From the NCBI RefSeq assembly GCF_900116555.1, contig NZ_FPAT01000007.1, forward strand, positions 124,001 to 188,000: a stretch of DNA of 64,000 nt, in the 5' to 3' direction. A program made the position numbers and the translations under genes. This DNA comes from Actinopolyspora lacussalsi subsp. righensis (GTDB lineage Bacteria > Actinomycetota > Actinomycetes > Mycobacteriales > Pseudonocardiaceae). How positions within the stretch are numbered: position 1 is the stretch's first letter; each line of letters opens with the position of its first letter. A model generated the notes under the pieces. It had not been told where the DNA came from. It made no database searches and saw nothing but the letters and a program-made list of their open reading frames with translations. Shown one piece after another: positions 18,867-27,881 of this stretch.

Positions 18867-19235
18867 TCAGACGCACCAGTTGTTCGAGGCCACGCCGCCC
18901 GCGTAGGCCGTGCTGTCCAGGTTCTCCCACTGGTAGTTACGTTTGACCACGGTCTCCGTGCCGGTGTAGTTCAGGCCGGTGTAGATCGCGACGTTGCAGG
19001 AGTTCCCGTTGTTGTAGATCGATCCGGCGTCGGCGAACTTGGCGTACTGCAGCAGGTTGTAGTTGTCGCCGTAGACCGTACCCGGGTCTCCGACGTTGGC
19101 GTTGCTGGAGTACCAGGCGCACAACGCCCCGGCGGGGCAGGATTCCGCCGATGCCGGAGCGGCGAATCCGGCCATCCCGAGTCCCGTCATGGCGAGGGCG
19201 CCGACCAGCGATGCCGCCTTCTTGCGGAAAGACAC
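18867..19235 (-). CDS. Peptidase inhibitor family I36-like secreted protein
   Basis: Secreted protein of 122 residues with a Sec signal peptide ending around ASA (residue 30). The mature sequence begins SCPAGALCAWYSSN and contains repeated Tyr/Asn/Gly motifs and four Cys, typical of the beta/gamma-crystallin-like I36 family (Streptomyces metalloproteinase inhibitor fold). Activity is not established for most members. Confidence 0.85.
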   Translation of the reverse strand: MSFRKKAASLVGALAMTGLGMAGFAAPASAESCPAGALCAWYSSNANVGDPGTVYGDNYNLLQYAKFADAGSIYNNGNSCNVAIYTGLNYTGTETVVKRNYQWENLDSTAYAGGVASNNWCV

Positions 19236-19513
19236 CTTTTCTCCGTTCCGTTCTGTTTTTGTTTCTGTCGCCGAGCGCGACCGGTGAACACGTTATTCGA
19301 GTTCCGGAAAGCGATGTACCGCCTTCGGGGTGACTTCTTTCGCGGTGTCCTGATTCGAACATGTGCAGTAATTCGGATTGGGCGATTTCTCGATTTCGTC
19401 GCGACTCGCGCGAAAATCCGGGTGGATCCTCGGTGAACCCGTTTCGTCGTGGCGGTGACATCCGGCCCAGGGGAGTCGAAGACGAGTGCGCGGGCCGGGA
19501 CGACAATGCGGGT

Positions 19514-20359
19514 GTGGACCCACTACACGATCCGGACGACGAAGAGCTGCTCGCGCCGGAGCAGGCCCGAGACCTCGCCGCGCTGGTGGAGCGCGCCCAG
19601 CTGGCCTCCGGTGCGGTGCGCGAGGGACGAGTCGGCAAGGTCGGCGTCGCCGACGTCGTGCTCAACGCGGGCAACCCGCTGGCCCTCGGCAACCGCGCCT
19701 GCGGATTGTGGGGCACCTCCGCCGAGGTCGCCACCACGCTGTTCCGGCTGGAGAGCGTGTTCGCCGAGTCGGGCAGGCCCGAGGCCGTGGTGCACGCCTC
19801 CCCGACCACGGTGGCCGACATCGAGGGGATCGCCGACGACTCGGGCTGGCACGCGGTCGCCGAGAACGTCGCGCTGCTGTACCGCCCCGACCCGGACGCA
19901 CGCGAGACCGAGGCCATCGGCACCCACCCGGTGCGCGAAGCGGTGCAGGACGACCTGCCCTCGGTGGCCGAACTGCTGGCGGACGAACTGGGCCTCTCGT
20001 CCGGGGCCGAACGCCGCCTGCCACGCAACCTCGGCCAGCGGCTGGACGATCCACGGTGCTTCCTGCACGTGCTGGACGACGGCGAGCTCGAACGGGTGGC
20101 CGGGTTCGTGCTCGGTTTCGCCGAGAGCGGTATGGGGCTGATCGAGCACATCGCGGTACGCCCTGGCAGGCGCAATAGAGGCAGGGGCGGCGAGCTGTTG
20201 CGCGTCGGGGTGGACGCGGCGGCGGAACGCGGGGCGCTGCTGGTGGCCACGCACGCCGAGGACGGTGGATCCGCGCAGCGCTTCGCGGAGTCCTGCGGAT
20301 TCGAGACCGCCTACGCCGTCACCGCATACACTCGCCGCGTGGACGAACTCCTCGAATAG
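19514..20359 (+). CDS. GNAT family N-acetyltransferase
   Basis: Predicted acetyltransferase of 281 residues. The C-terminal domain (from about 140) has the acetyl-CoA motif region VRPGRRNRGRGGELLRVGVD and IEHIAV just before it. The N-terminal half has an Ala-rich domain (GNRACGLWGTSAEV) I do not recognise. The start is uncertain: GTG at 19514 (VDPLHDPDDEELL) is chosen because homology-like sequence begins there; a GTG at 19433 is possible. Confidence 0.8.
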   Translation: MDPLHDPDDEELLAPEQARDLAALVERAQLASGAVREGRVGKVGVADVVLNAGNPLALGNRACGLWGTSAEVATTLFRLESVFAESGRPEAVVHASPTTVADIEGIADDSGWHAVAENVALLYRPDPDARETEAIGTHPVREAVQDDLPSVAELLADELGLSSGAERRLPRNLGQRLDDPRCFLHVLDDGELERVAGFVLGFAESGMGLIEHIAVRPGRRNRGRGGELLRVGVDAAAERGALLVATHAEDGGSAQRFAESCGFETAYAVTAYTRRVDELLE

Positions 20360-20605
20360 CGACGCCACGGTCCGCTGTGCCTGTGGAGTGGCGATCTCTC
20401 CCGCTGGCTCGCGTCTTCCCTCCGGGAGGAGTGTCGGACAGGGCATCCGGTAGGCGCTGTATCTCCGGTGGGCGCTGCGTCTCCGGTAGTAGTCGCGGCC
20501 GGTGAGCACCGCGTCACGTGTGGCGAAATCCCGCCCGACGTGGCGAGATCGGGAATATTTCACGGTCGGGTGAACTTGTGCCCTGCTGGACGACAAGGAG
20601 GCACA

Positions 20606-21898
20606 GTGCCGGAGACCTCGCCGACCGCGACCGAGAACCAGCCGAACGAATCGCCACGCAAGTCGAGCACGCTGTCCGAGCTGCCCCGCGAGATATGGGT
20701 CCTGATCAGCGGCGGTTTCATCGTCGCCATCGGGATGGGCATCGTCTCGCCCGCGCTGCCCACCTTCGCGACCAGCTTCAACGTCGGCGTGACGGCGGCG
20801 GCTTTCATCGTCAGTGCCTTCGCGCTGATGCGGCTGGTCTTCGCCCCCGCCAGCGGACGGCTGGTCTCGGCGTTCGGCGAGCGGCCGAACTACGTGCTCG
20901 GCATCGTCATCGTCGGCATCAGCTCCACCGCCTGCGCCTTCGCGCAGTCCTACTGGCAGCTGCTGGTGTTCCGGGGGCTCGGCGGCATCGGCTCCACCAT
21001 GTTCACCGTCTCGGCACTGGCCCTGCTGGTGCGGCTCGCCCCGGCGCACCTGCGTGCCAGGGCCTCCGGGCTGTGGGCGACCAGCTTCCTGCTGGGCAGC
21101 ATCTCGGGTCCGGTGCTCGGCGGGTTGCTGATCGGGTTCTCGCTGCGACTGCCCTTCCTGATCTACGGCATCGCGCTGTACCTGGCCGCCTTCGTCGGCT
21201 GGTTCCTGCTGCGCGACTCCACGCTGGCCGATCCGCAGCAGCACACCGACGCCCCCGACCTCAAGGTCCTCACCGCGCTGCGGGACTCCAGTTACCGCGC
21301 CTCGCTGCTGGCGAACTTCAGCAAGGGCTGGACCGCGCAGGGCGTGCGGATCGCGCTGATCCCGCTGTTCATCGTCGAGGCGATGCGGCTGCCCGACGCG
21401 ATGACCGGCATCGCCCTGTCGGTGTTCGCGGCGGGCAACGCGGCCGTGCTGTTACCGGCGGGCAGGCTGGCCGACTCGCGCGGGCGCAAACCGATGCTGC
21501 TGAGTGGGTTGGCCATCGCCGCTGTGGGCAGCGCCGCGATCGGATTCAGCGAGTCGGTGCCCTGGCTGCTGGGGGCCTCGCTGGTGGGCGGAATCGGCAT
21601 GGGGCTGTGTACCCCGGCGCAGAGCGCGGCCGTGGCCGACATCGTCGGCCCGAAGGCCAAGGGCGGCCCGGTGCTGGCCGCCTTCCAGATGTCGGCCGAC
21701 GTCGGCACGATCATCGGGCCGCCGTTGGCGGGTGCGCTGGCGGGTGCGTTGTCCTACCGTGCCGCGTTCCTGCTCACCGGTTGTGTGGCGCTGGTCGCGA
21801 TGGTGACCTGGCTGTTCGCGCCGGAGACGCTCGGCCGCAAATCCCGTTCCGAGCCGACCGATCCCGATCGGCCCGTCGAGTCGGCCGACCCCGCGTAG
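20606..21898 (+). CDS. MFS transporter
   Basis: Major facilitator transporter of 430 residues. An excellent ribosome site AAGGAGG sits five bases before the GTG at 20606. Twelve hydrophobic segments are evident. The loop motif between helices 2 and 3 is seen in GRLVSAFGERPNYVLG and its counterpart in the second half as GRLADSRGRKPMLL. A drug or metabolite exporter is likely; the substrate is not readable. Confidence 0.93.
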   Translation: MPETSPTATENQPNESPRKSSTLSELPREIWVLISGGFIVAIGMGIVSPALPTFATSFNVGVTAAAFIVSAFALMRLVFAPASGRLVSAFGERPNYVLGIVIVGISSTACAFAQSYWQLLVFRGLGGIGSTMFTVSALALLVRLAPAHLRARASGLWATSFLLGSISGPVLGGLLIGFSLRLPFLIYGIALYLAAFVGWFLLRDSTLADPQQHTDAPDLKVLTALRDSSYRASLLANFSKGWTAQGVRIALIPLFIVEAMRLPDAMTGIALSVFAAGNAAVLLPAGRLADSRGRKPMLLSGLAIAAVGSAAIGFSESVPWLLGASLVGGIGMGLCTPAQSAAVADIVGPKAKGGPVLAAFQMSADVGTIIGPPLAGALAGALSYRAAFLLTGCVALVAMVTWLFAPETLGRKSRSEPTDPDRPVESADPA

Positions 21899-22014
21899 TC
21901 GGGACCGGGTGCGGCGGAACGGGCACGGCGGAACGAATTCCCGGTGGCGGGTGTCGCACCGCCGCCAACCGGGTACCCCCGCGGAAAACCCGGCGGGGAG
22001 GGGAGCGCGTGTCC

Positions 22015-22236
22015 ATGGAAACCGGAGTGGAAGCAACCGAGTTGTCCGAGGTCGACCTGCGGCGGGAGCTGCGGCACCTGCACGAGACGCGGAACGAGAC
22101 GTTTCTGCACGGTGCCTCGGACGCGCTGGAGGAACACACCCGCAGGACGTTCGAGCTGGAGCAGGAGTACCTCCGCAGGCATCCCGAACGGGAGGTCGAT
22201 CCGAGGCGTACCCGAGAGGGCGCCCGAGCGGGTTGA
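22015..22236 (+). CDS. DUF6158 family small protein
   Basis: Charged helical protein of 73 residues. The motif LSEVDLRRELRHLHETRNETFLHG, then EHTRRTFELEQEYLRRHP, matches small actinobacterial proteins annotated DUF6158. The start is the ATG at 22015, nine bases after GGGAG; GTG at 22009 is too close to the site. Function unknown. Confidence 0.78.
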   Translation: METGVEATELSEVDLRRELRHLHETRNETFLHGASDALEEHTRRTFELEQEYLRRHPEREVDPRRTREGARAG

Positions 22237-22529
22237 ACGCCACGCGGCGGCGGTGCGGGTGGCCGAGTCCTCGAAGAGTGGGTGGTTCGGCTCACTTCGG
22301 GCACCTTCGGGGGTGTCGATGGGCTCGTTCGCCCCACCGCGCTGCCCGCTGCCGGAGCGGTCGCCGTAAGCGGTTGTGAAACCGCTGGGCACGGCGCTTA
22401 TGGTTCTTGTGATCGAAAAAGTGGGACCCCCTGCTCGGAAGGGGGTTCGCCCTGTTGTAAAGTAGTGGCACAACGGAAGGCGAGGCCGGAAACGAAAAAC
22501 CGAGTCGGCCGACCGGGAGAACCGAACAA

Positions 22530-22602
22530 GGGGCTGTGGCGCAGTTGGTAGCGCACCTGACTGGCAGTCAGGGGGTCACGGGTTCGAGTCCCGTCAGCTC
22601 CA
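22530..22602 (+). tRNA. tRNA-Ala (GGC), copy 1
   Basis: Acceptor stem GGGGCTG/CAGCTCC (one G-U pair), anticodon stem CCTGA/TCAGG, loop CTGGCAG giving anticodon GGC, and T arm GGGTTCGAGTCCC. CCA is not encoded. An identical gene is at 41027-41099. Confidence 0.97.
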
Positions 22603-22607
22603 CCGAC

Positions 22608-22643
22608 AGTGTGCCTCTCACCTCCTGTGAGGGGCACACTTTT
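22608..22643 (+). terminator. Terminator after tRNA-Ala copy 1
   Basis: Inverted repeat AGTGTGCC-TCTCAC / GTGAG-GGGCACACT followed by TTT, starting six bases after the tRNA. Confidence 0.88.
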
Positions 22644-22775
22644 GCCATCACCGTGTATCTTCCGCCGATTTACCCGTCTGCTGCTCAGGGGGCGCTCGTC
22701 AGGGCTGGCGTCCCTGGCACCCGGCGATCCGCCTCGGGACGGGTGGACTTCGGGATCACGGAACTCCCCCGTTGC

Positions 22776-22859
22776 AGCCTCGTCGGGTGGGGTCTGGAAC
22801 ACGCCGAACCCGACGGCGGGCATCTCCACCCCGTTGTGCAGAGTCAAACTCGCGGTCAT
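22776..22859 (-). pseudogene. Truncated aldo/keto reductase N-terminus
   Basis: Starting at the ATG at 22859, the first 28 residues read as the typical N-terminus of an aldo/keto reductase (SLTLHNGVEMPAVGFGVFQT, then PPDEA). After Ala28 similarity stops abruptly and the frame continues as unrelated Ser/Arg/Gly sequence. No remaining part of the enzyme, catalytic Tyr or Asp segment is seen nearby, so about 90% has been lost. The breakpoint lies about 175 bp from the tRNA-Ala. Confidence 0.75.
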
Positions 22860-23163
22860 AAGCCCGGGTTAGGAACGTGAGACTCCGCCGGGGACGGTCT
22901 GCCACTGCCTCGCTGTACCCACGATCGTGGCAGTTCGGGGACGCTGTCGAGCCCGTCGGGCGATCCGGGTGCCGTGTTCGGCTGAGTTCAGTCACACGGC
23001 ACCCGGTCCACGTCCATCGGAAGAACCTCGACATCTCCCGAGCTGCTTCCGCGCTCCGCCGTCCGTCGGTGGACTCGTCGCGGCGCCTCCGGAGGACGCC
23101 CCCCGGGGGCACGAGCTCGTCGTCGTGGTGCACCTCGTGCGCGGTGCGAGCCATTGCGTCCGC
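22860..23163. other. Intergenic stretch, no supported gene
   Basis: About 300 bases between the truncated reductase and the ArsR-type gene. A frame on the minus strand from 23154 is open but has no recognisable similarity and Arg-rich composition. Nothing else is seen. Confidence 0.45.
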
Positions 23164-23547
23164 CTATGACTCGCTGGTCTCCTGCTCGGGTTCCCAGTGC
23201 GCGACGAGGGTGAGTAGCCCCGGAAATCGTTTTTCCAGTTCGTCGTCCCGGAGCTGACACCGTCGTTCCAGACCGTACTGGCGCTGGCGAAGTACGCCCG
23301 CCTCACGCAGCACACGGAAGTGATGGGTCAGTGAGGACTTGGGGCGATCGAGTTCGAACCAACCGCACGAGTGGTCGAGGCCTTCGGCGTGCAGCAACAG
23401 TCGTCGCACGATGTGCAGGCGCAGCGGCACGCTCAATGCCGCCATCACCTTCTCCAGACGTATCTGTTCGATGCTCGGTTCGGGGAGCGGGGTGGGCAGG
23501 GGCTGAGTTCTCGGGTCTTCGGAACGGTCGTTCGTCCTCGTTGCCAT
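23164..23547 (-). CDS. ArsR-type winged-helix regulator
   Basis: Regulator of 127 residues. The HTH spans about 35-100: ALSVPLRLHIVRRLLLHAEG, then PKSSLTHHFRVLREAGVL, then the wing YGLERRCQLRDDEL. A Pro-rich N-terminal arm precedes it. No Cys metal-site motif of classic ArsR sensors is present, so it may sense an organic ligand. It is divergent from the MFS gene, with a palindrome in the shared promoter, suggesting it represses the transporter. Confidence 0.9.
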   Translation of the reverse strand: MATRTNDRSEDPRTQPLPTPLPEPSIEQIRLEKVMAALSVPLRLHIVRRLLLHAEGLDHSCGWFELDRPKSSLTHHFRVLREAGVLRQRQYGLERRCQLRDDELEKRFPGLLTLVAHWEPEQETSES

Positions 23548-23574
23548 AGGACTCCCCTAATAGCCGTTTCGTTA

Positions 23575-23594
23575 TGTACGAGTTTTCTCGTACA
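23575..23594. promoter_or_regulatory. Inverted-repeat operator for the ArsR/MFS pair
   Basis: TGTACGAG-TTTT-CTCGTACA is a perfect 8-bp inverted repeat with a 4-base centre, located 27 bases beyond the ArsR start and 48 bases before the MFS start. Its position fits a site that blocks transcription in both directions. Confidence 0.72.
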
Positions 23595-23642
23595 GCAGCT
23601 ATGTTTCCGTCGGATCTGGCCATCAATCAAGGAGTTCCGGCC

Positions 23643-24929
23643 GTGACTGACAACGTGACCACTCAACAGCCTCAGAAATCCGAATCCGAGACTGAACAGT
23701 TGCGGCCCCCCGCCTCGAGCGGTCGTGATGCCCCTCCCGGTGTGGCTCCCCGTTGGTGGGTCTGGCTCACCGCTTTCCCGGTGGCCGCGATCTTCGCACT
23801 GTCCAACGCCGCCACCCCGCTGTACGTGCTGTGGCAGCGCGATATCGGTTTCTCGCAGGGCGTGCTCACCGTGATCTTCGCGCTCTACATCGTCGGACTC
23901 ATCGGTTCCCTACTGGTGTGCGGGGTGGTCTCCGACCGGCTCGGACGCAAGACCGTGCTCTTCCCCGCCCTGATACTGGCGCTGATCGCCTGTCTCATGT
24001 TCGCCGCGGCGGATTCGGTACTGGTGCTGTGTGCCGCCCGGTTGTTCACCGGGATTTCCGTCGGAGCGGCGGTATCGGCAGGCATGGCGGCGGTCACCGA
24101 CGTCGGGGGAGCTTCCCGCAAACGACTGGCCGCCCTGCTCGCCTCGACCGCGATGGTGCTGGGGGCGGGACTCGGGCCTATGCTGGCCGGTGTTCTCTCC
24201 GAACTGGCGCCCGGGCCGACGGTGACTGTGTTCGCGGTTGAGGCCGGTCTGCTGGCGCTTGCCCTGCTCGTCGTGTGGCGTATGCCGGTGAGCCGCCCCC
24301 GTTCCACCGGCAGCGGGGCGTGGATCCGCGTGCCCTCGGTGCCGAAGAACGACCGGCTGCGGCTCGTGCTCGGGATCGCGGTCTTCGCACCGGGAATCAC
24401 CGCTACCTCGTTCGTGCTCTCACTCGGGCCTTCCCTGCTGGCGAGCCTGCTGGGGTCGACGAATCGGATGGTCGCTGGCGGATTGGCCTTCGTGATGTTC
24501 CTGATCGCCACCGGTATCCAGTTCGCGGTGCAGCGGATGTCGGTACCCCGCATCCTGCAGCTGGGTGCGGTCAGCACGGTGCTGAGCATGGTGGCGATGG
24601 CCGCCGCGGTGTTCACCAATTCCGTGCCTCCGTTGGCCCTCGCGGCTCTGCTGGCCGGTTGCGGCCAGGGCATGGGACAGCTGGGAGGACTCTCGTTGCT
24701 CAATGCCTCCGTTCCCGGTCATCGGCTCGCCGAGGCCAACGCGGGGCTGAACGTCGGTGGCTACGCGCTGGCGGGCACGCTTCCGGTGTTGACCGGTTAC
24801 CTCAGTGACCTCGTCGGGCTGGCCGCCGGAACCATGGCCTTCGGAATCGTCCTCATCGTGCTGGCGGCCACGGGAGGAGTGATCGTCACCGCTACCAGGA
24901 AGAACATCGAACCGACGCCCTCCCGCTAG
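23643..24929 (+). CDS. MFS transporter
   Basis: Major facilitator of 428 residues. The start is the GTG at 23643 with AAGGAG eight bases before; an upstream ATG at 23574 lies in the operator and is unlikely. A hydrophilic N-terminal tail (Gln/Ser/Glu) of about 40 residues precedes 12 predicted helices. The motif DRLGRKTVLFP is in loop 2-3. It is probably an efflux pump under control of the divergent regulator. Confidence 0.93.
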   Translation: MTDNVTTQQPQKSESETEQLRPPASSGRDAPPGVAPRWWVWLTAFPVAAIFALSNAATPLYVLWQRDIGFSQGVLTVIFALYIVGLIGSLLVCGVVSDRLGRKTVLFPALILALIACLMFAAADSVLVLCAARLFTGISVGAAVSAGMAAVTDVGGASRKRLAALLASTAMVLGAGLGPMLAGVLSELAPGPTVTVFAVEAGLLALALLVVWRMPVSRPRSTGSGAWIRVPSVPKNDRLRLVLGIAVFAPGITATSFVLSLGPSLLASLLGSTNRMVAGGLAFVMFLIATGIQFAVQRMSVPRILQLGAVSTVLSMVAMAAAVFTNSVPPLALAALLAGCGQGMGQLGGLSLLNASVPGHRLAEANAGLNVGGYALAGTLPVLTGYLSDLVGLAAGTMAFGIVLIVLAATGGVIVTATRKNIEPTPSR

Positions 24930-25076
24930 CCACTTTCAGGCAGTCGTACCGCCCGCTGGTCCCGGTCGGGGCGCCGAGCGGGCGGTGTAGCTGTGGGTCA
25001 AGGACACCGATCGGGCGGCGCTGCTCGGGACAGCGAGCCCGGGAGTGATCCGGTCGTCGATCGTGAGGGAGCGCGG

Positions 25077-25670
25077 GTGGCGAAGCAGGAGAGAGCTCGG
25101 CGCACTCGGCAGCGAATTCTCGACGCTGCCGCAGCGGAGTTCGCTTTCGAGGGATACGCGGGTACGACGTTGCACAGGATCGCCGAGCGTGCGGGAATGA
25201 CCAAGGGCGCGTTGCAGGGGCACTTCTCCTGCAAGGAGGCGCTCGCCCACACGGTGACCACCGACGGGATGGATCGGGGACTGGAAGTGCTCGCGGCACT
25301 GGGCCGTACCTCCACCGGTGGTGATTCACCGATGTCCGCCCTGATTCGCCGGGTGTACGAGGATCTCCGGCTGCGTGCCGGGCTCGAGCTCCTCACCGAT
25401 CCGGTGCTCCGGAAGGACACCGATCCGCGGGAGCTGACGTGGTTCCACCGAGCCCTGGTGGACTTGCTCGGCGTCGCGGAGGTCGAAGGAGTCGACGAGC
25501 GAGCCCGTTCGGAGGAAGTGGCGCACCGTCTGCTGGTTACGGTGTGTGGAATGCTCCGGGTTCACCGCGCCTTCGGTCACACGTTCGGAATCGAAGTGTG
25601 TACCGATCCGTGCCTGTTACAACTCATGTCGCTGACTACGGACCGGAAAGGTGATCGCACGAGTCCGTAG
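25077..25670 (+). CDS. TetR-family regulator resembling gamma-butyrolactone receptors
   Basis: TetR-like regulator of 197 residues. The GTG at 25077 has GAGGGAG five bases before it and gives VAKQERARRTRQRILDAA, the hallmark N-terminus of ScbR/ArpA-type receptors. The recognition helix region reads MTKGALQGHFSCKEALA, where relatives usually have YFHF, so QGHF is a departure. The ligand domain occupies residues 60-197. No butyrolactone synthase gene is nearby. Confidence 0.85.
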   Translation: MAKQERARRTRQRILDAAAAEFAFEGYAGTTLHRIAERAGMTKGALQGHFSCKEALAHTVTTDGMDRGLEVLAALGRTSTGGDSPMSALIRRVYEDLRLRAGLELLTDPVLRKDTDPRELTWFHRALVDLLGVAEVEGVDERARSEEVAHRLLVTVCGMLRVHRAFGHTFGIEVCTDPCLLQLMSLTTDRKGDRTSP

Positions 25671-25784
25671 GACGTAGCGATCCGTGTTCGATCGGACACT
25701 TTGACGGTTTTCTTGTTACGTCCGGACGGATTCCGTGCCATGCTCGCGGCTGTCGTGGAGCGCATCGACGGGAGTGCCGTGGAC

Positions 25785-26831
25785 ATGGGATACACCATGA
25801 CTGATGGGGGCTACGAGAACTCCGAGCGAGGAGGGCGAGCGGTATCGAAACCACGCAGCGACAGCGGCGGGTCGACGAGTGACGAGTTCCTGCAGGCCGT
25901 CTCCGCCGCCGCGGACATCGACAACTTCGATCTCCGCCACCTGAGATACTTCCTGGCCGTGGTGCAGGCCGGTAGTGTTTCCGGGGCCGCGCAGGAGTTG
26001 TACATCTCGCAGCCGAGCCTGAGTCAGCAGATCCGGCGTCTGGAACGGCGGTTGGGGGCGGCGTTGTTCGTCCGGACCGCCTGGGGAGTTGAACTGACCC
26101 CGGACGGTCGGGCTTTTCTCGATGCTGTCCAGGGGATTCCCGCCCAATTGCGTACCGCGATATCAGCCGTGGCCCCCGCTCCCTCCCAGTGGAAGGTGGG
26201 AGTGTGCGGCGGAGTTCCGGAGCAGGCGCTGTTCGAAGTCCAGCGCGGACTGTCGCGGTGCCTGGAACGTGGCAACGGATTCGTCAACACCGATCAGTCG
26301 CTGAGCATGCAGGCAGTACCCGCGGCGTCGCAACCGGAGCTCATCGAGCGCGGTGAGCTCGCCTTCGGCATAGTTCGATTGCCGCACAGCAGCACGGGAC
26401 TGGTGTGCGGCACCCTGCTCGACGAACCACTCGGACTCGTGATGCGCAAGGAACACCCATTGGCGTCGAGCACGACACTGAGCTGGGAAGCTCTCGCTTC
26501 GCAGCGTCTGGTCTGGTACAACTCGGGCTGCGCCCCGGGGTATGCCGAAGTGGTCCTTTCGCAGCTGGCGGAACTCGGATGGCAGCCGAGGCTGCACCCG
26601 TTGGATCAGGACCAGGACGCGCTGTTCCGCCACGCCATGTTGTCGATGCCGAGCCTGGTGGCGTTGCGTCCGGCCTCCGTGATCAACGACGACGAGTTGG
26701 TGTGGCGTCCGCTGCCGACCCAACACGCCCCGCGGGAGCGACTCGCGCTGGCCACTCTGGGCGGGAGCCGTTTCGAGAGCACGTTGCGTCGGGCAGCGCG
26801 ACAGGAGGGGTGGATGGTCTCCTCCACCTGA
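25785..26831 (+). CDS. LysR-family transcriptional regulator
   Basis: Regulator of 348 residues. The HTH is at about residues 50-105 (LRHLRYFLAVVQAGSVSGAA, then YISQPSLSQQIRRLERRLG). The C-terminal ligand domain has two subdomains from about 135. It has an unusual N-terminal extension of about 45 residues; start candidates are the GTG at 25779 and the ATGs at 25785 and 25797. It converges on the seven-gene operon, so it is a good candidate for its activator although not divergently placed. Confidence 0.88.
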   Translation: MGYTMTDGGYENSERGGRAVSKPRSDSGGSTSDEFLQAVSAAADIDNFDLRHLRYFLAVVQAGSVSGAAQELYISQPSLSQQIRRLERRLGAALFVRTAWGVELTPDGRAFLDAVQGIPAQLRTAISAVAPAPSQWKVGVCGGVPEQALFEVQRGLSRCLERGNGFVNTDQSLSMQAVPAASQPELIERGELAFGIVRLPHSSTGLVCGTLLDEPLGLVMRKEHPLASSTTLSWEALASQRLVWYNSGCAPGYAEVVLSQLAELGWQPRLHPLDQDQDALFRHAMLSMPSLVALRPASVINDDELVWRPLPTQHAPRERLALATLGGSRFESTLRRAARQEGWMVSST

Positions 26832-26945
26832 GGCTTCCGGGCGGGTGCTGTACCGGACTCCGGTGGAACGGCGGTGATCTTTCACGGTCACCGCAACGGC
26901 ATCGCGATTTTCACGAAGGAGTCGTCGGAGCAGCGGTGCACGACT

Positions 26946-26973
26946 CGTGGGACACCTGGGGATGTGTCCCACG
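26946..26973. terminator. Bidirectional stem-loop between LysR gene and the operon
   Basis: CGTGGGACAC / GTGTCCCACG with an 8-base loop, between convergent genes, followed on the plus strand by GGTCTTT. Confidence 0.75.
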
Positions 26974-26996
26974 GGTCTTTCGGCGTGCGGTTCGCC

Positions 26997-27881
26997 TTAC
27001 TCGAGTGACAGCATTTCAGCAGGATTTCCCTGGGTGATTCTCCGGGCCAGCGCGGTGTCCACCGCCGTGACCCGGAACCACCGCGCGGTACGTTCCAGCC
27101 ACGGCCGGACGTCGAGCTGTTCGGGTTGGCCGAGGTCCGAGCTGTACACGGTTCCGGGGTGTGCCGAGGTCACCGATGCCAGCTCGTCGAGCTCCCGACG
27201 GCGCAGCAGGTACGTGAGTGCCGTGGTTTCGGGATAGATCCAGCGCAGTGTGGCCAGATCGGCCAGATCCCGAGCGCGCAAACCGGACATCGGGTGAGTC
27301 GCGTGTGTCAGCATCAGCGGGGGTGCCGGGCGTAATCGCTCGGCTTCTTCGATCACTCGTAGCGTCTCCTGTCGGTTGCAGTGTCCTGTGGCGAGTACGA
27401 CCGGAAGATCGCGAGCCGAGCGCATCACCTCGCGCACCTCGGAGCTGAGATCGCCGTCGTCGTCCAGCATCCCCGGGCTGGACCAGCGCTCGGTTTCCAC
27501 CGCGGGGTGAAACAGTTTCCGTCCGGGAGAGTGATGCGGGGAGTGGTGGCCGGGTGCGGAACGGGTGAGGGTGGGCAAGTAGACGATCAGACGGGCCGGC
27601 GGTTCCGGGCCGTGCGCATAGACCGCCTGCTCCACGACGCTGGTCCGGACTCCGCCGGACAGCTCGTTGAGCACCACGGATCCCGAGACGGGTAACCCCT
27701 CCTGTCGCGCCTCCCACGCCTGTGCCGCGGTGGAGGTCAGGTGGCTCTTGAGTACCACCCAACCTCCGGCCTCGGAGTGGACCCGACCGGCCTGTGCCGC
27801 CGTGTAACGGCGGCGGTACAGGTCCGGTCCCGCGTGGTAGTGCACGTCCACGTACTCCGCATCCGCCGGACACGTGATCAC
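26997..27881 (-). CDS. DUF6282 family metal-dependent hydrolase
   Basis: Protein of 294 residues, last gene of the operon. The GTG at 27881 overlaps the stop of the fusion gene by 4 nt. An amidohydrolase-like metal motif HYH is seen in EYVDVHYHAGPDLYRRRY, with later His in VVLKSHL, ATGHCNRQ and MLTHATHPMSG, and Asp in YSSDLGQPEQ. The closest family I recall is DUF6282. Likely hydrolysis of a ring or amide intermediate. Exact chemistry unknown. Confidence 0.82.
   Translation of the reverse strand: MITCPADAEYVDVHYHAGPDLYRRRYTAAQAGRVHSEAGGWVVLKSHLTSTAAQAWEARQEGLPVSGSVVLNELSGGVRTSVVEQAVYAHGPEPPARLIVYLPTLTRSAPGHHSPHHSPGRKLFHPAVETERWSSPGMLDDDGDLSSEVREVMRSARDLPVVLATGHCNRQETLRVIEEAERLRPAPPLMLTHATHPMSGLRARDLADLATLRWIYPETTALTYLLRRRELDELASVTSAHPGTVYSSDLGQPEQLDVRPWLERTARWFRVTAVDTALARRITQGNPAEMLSLE

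Noticed and set aside
22756-23154. Open frame on the minus strand just after the ArsR-type gene
   Set aside because: Arg/Thr-rich, no recognisable similarity, and it runs into the truncated reductase in another frame.
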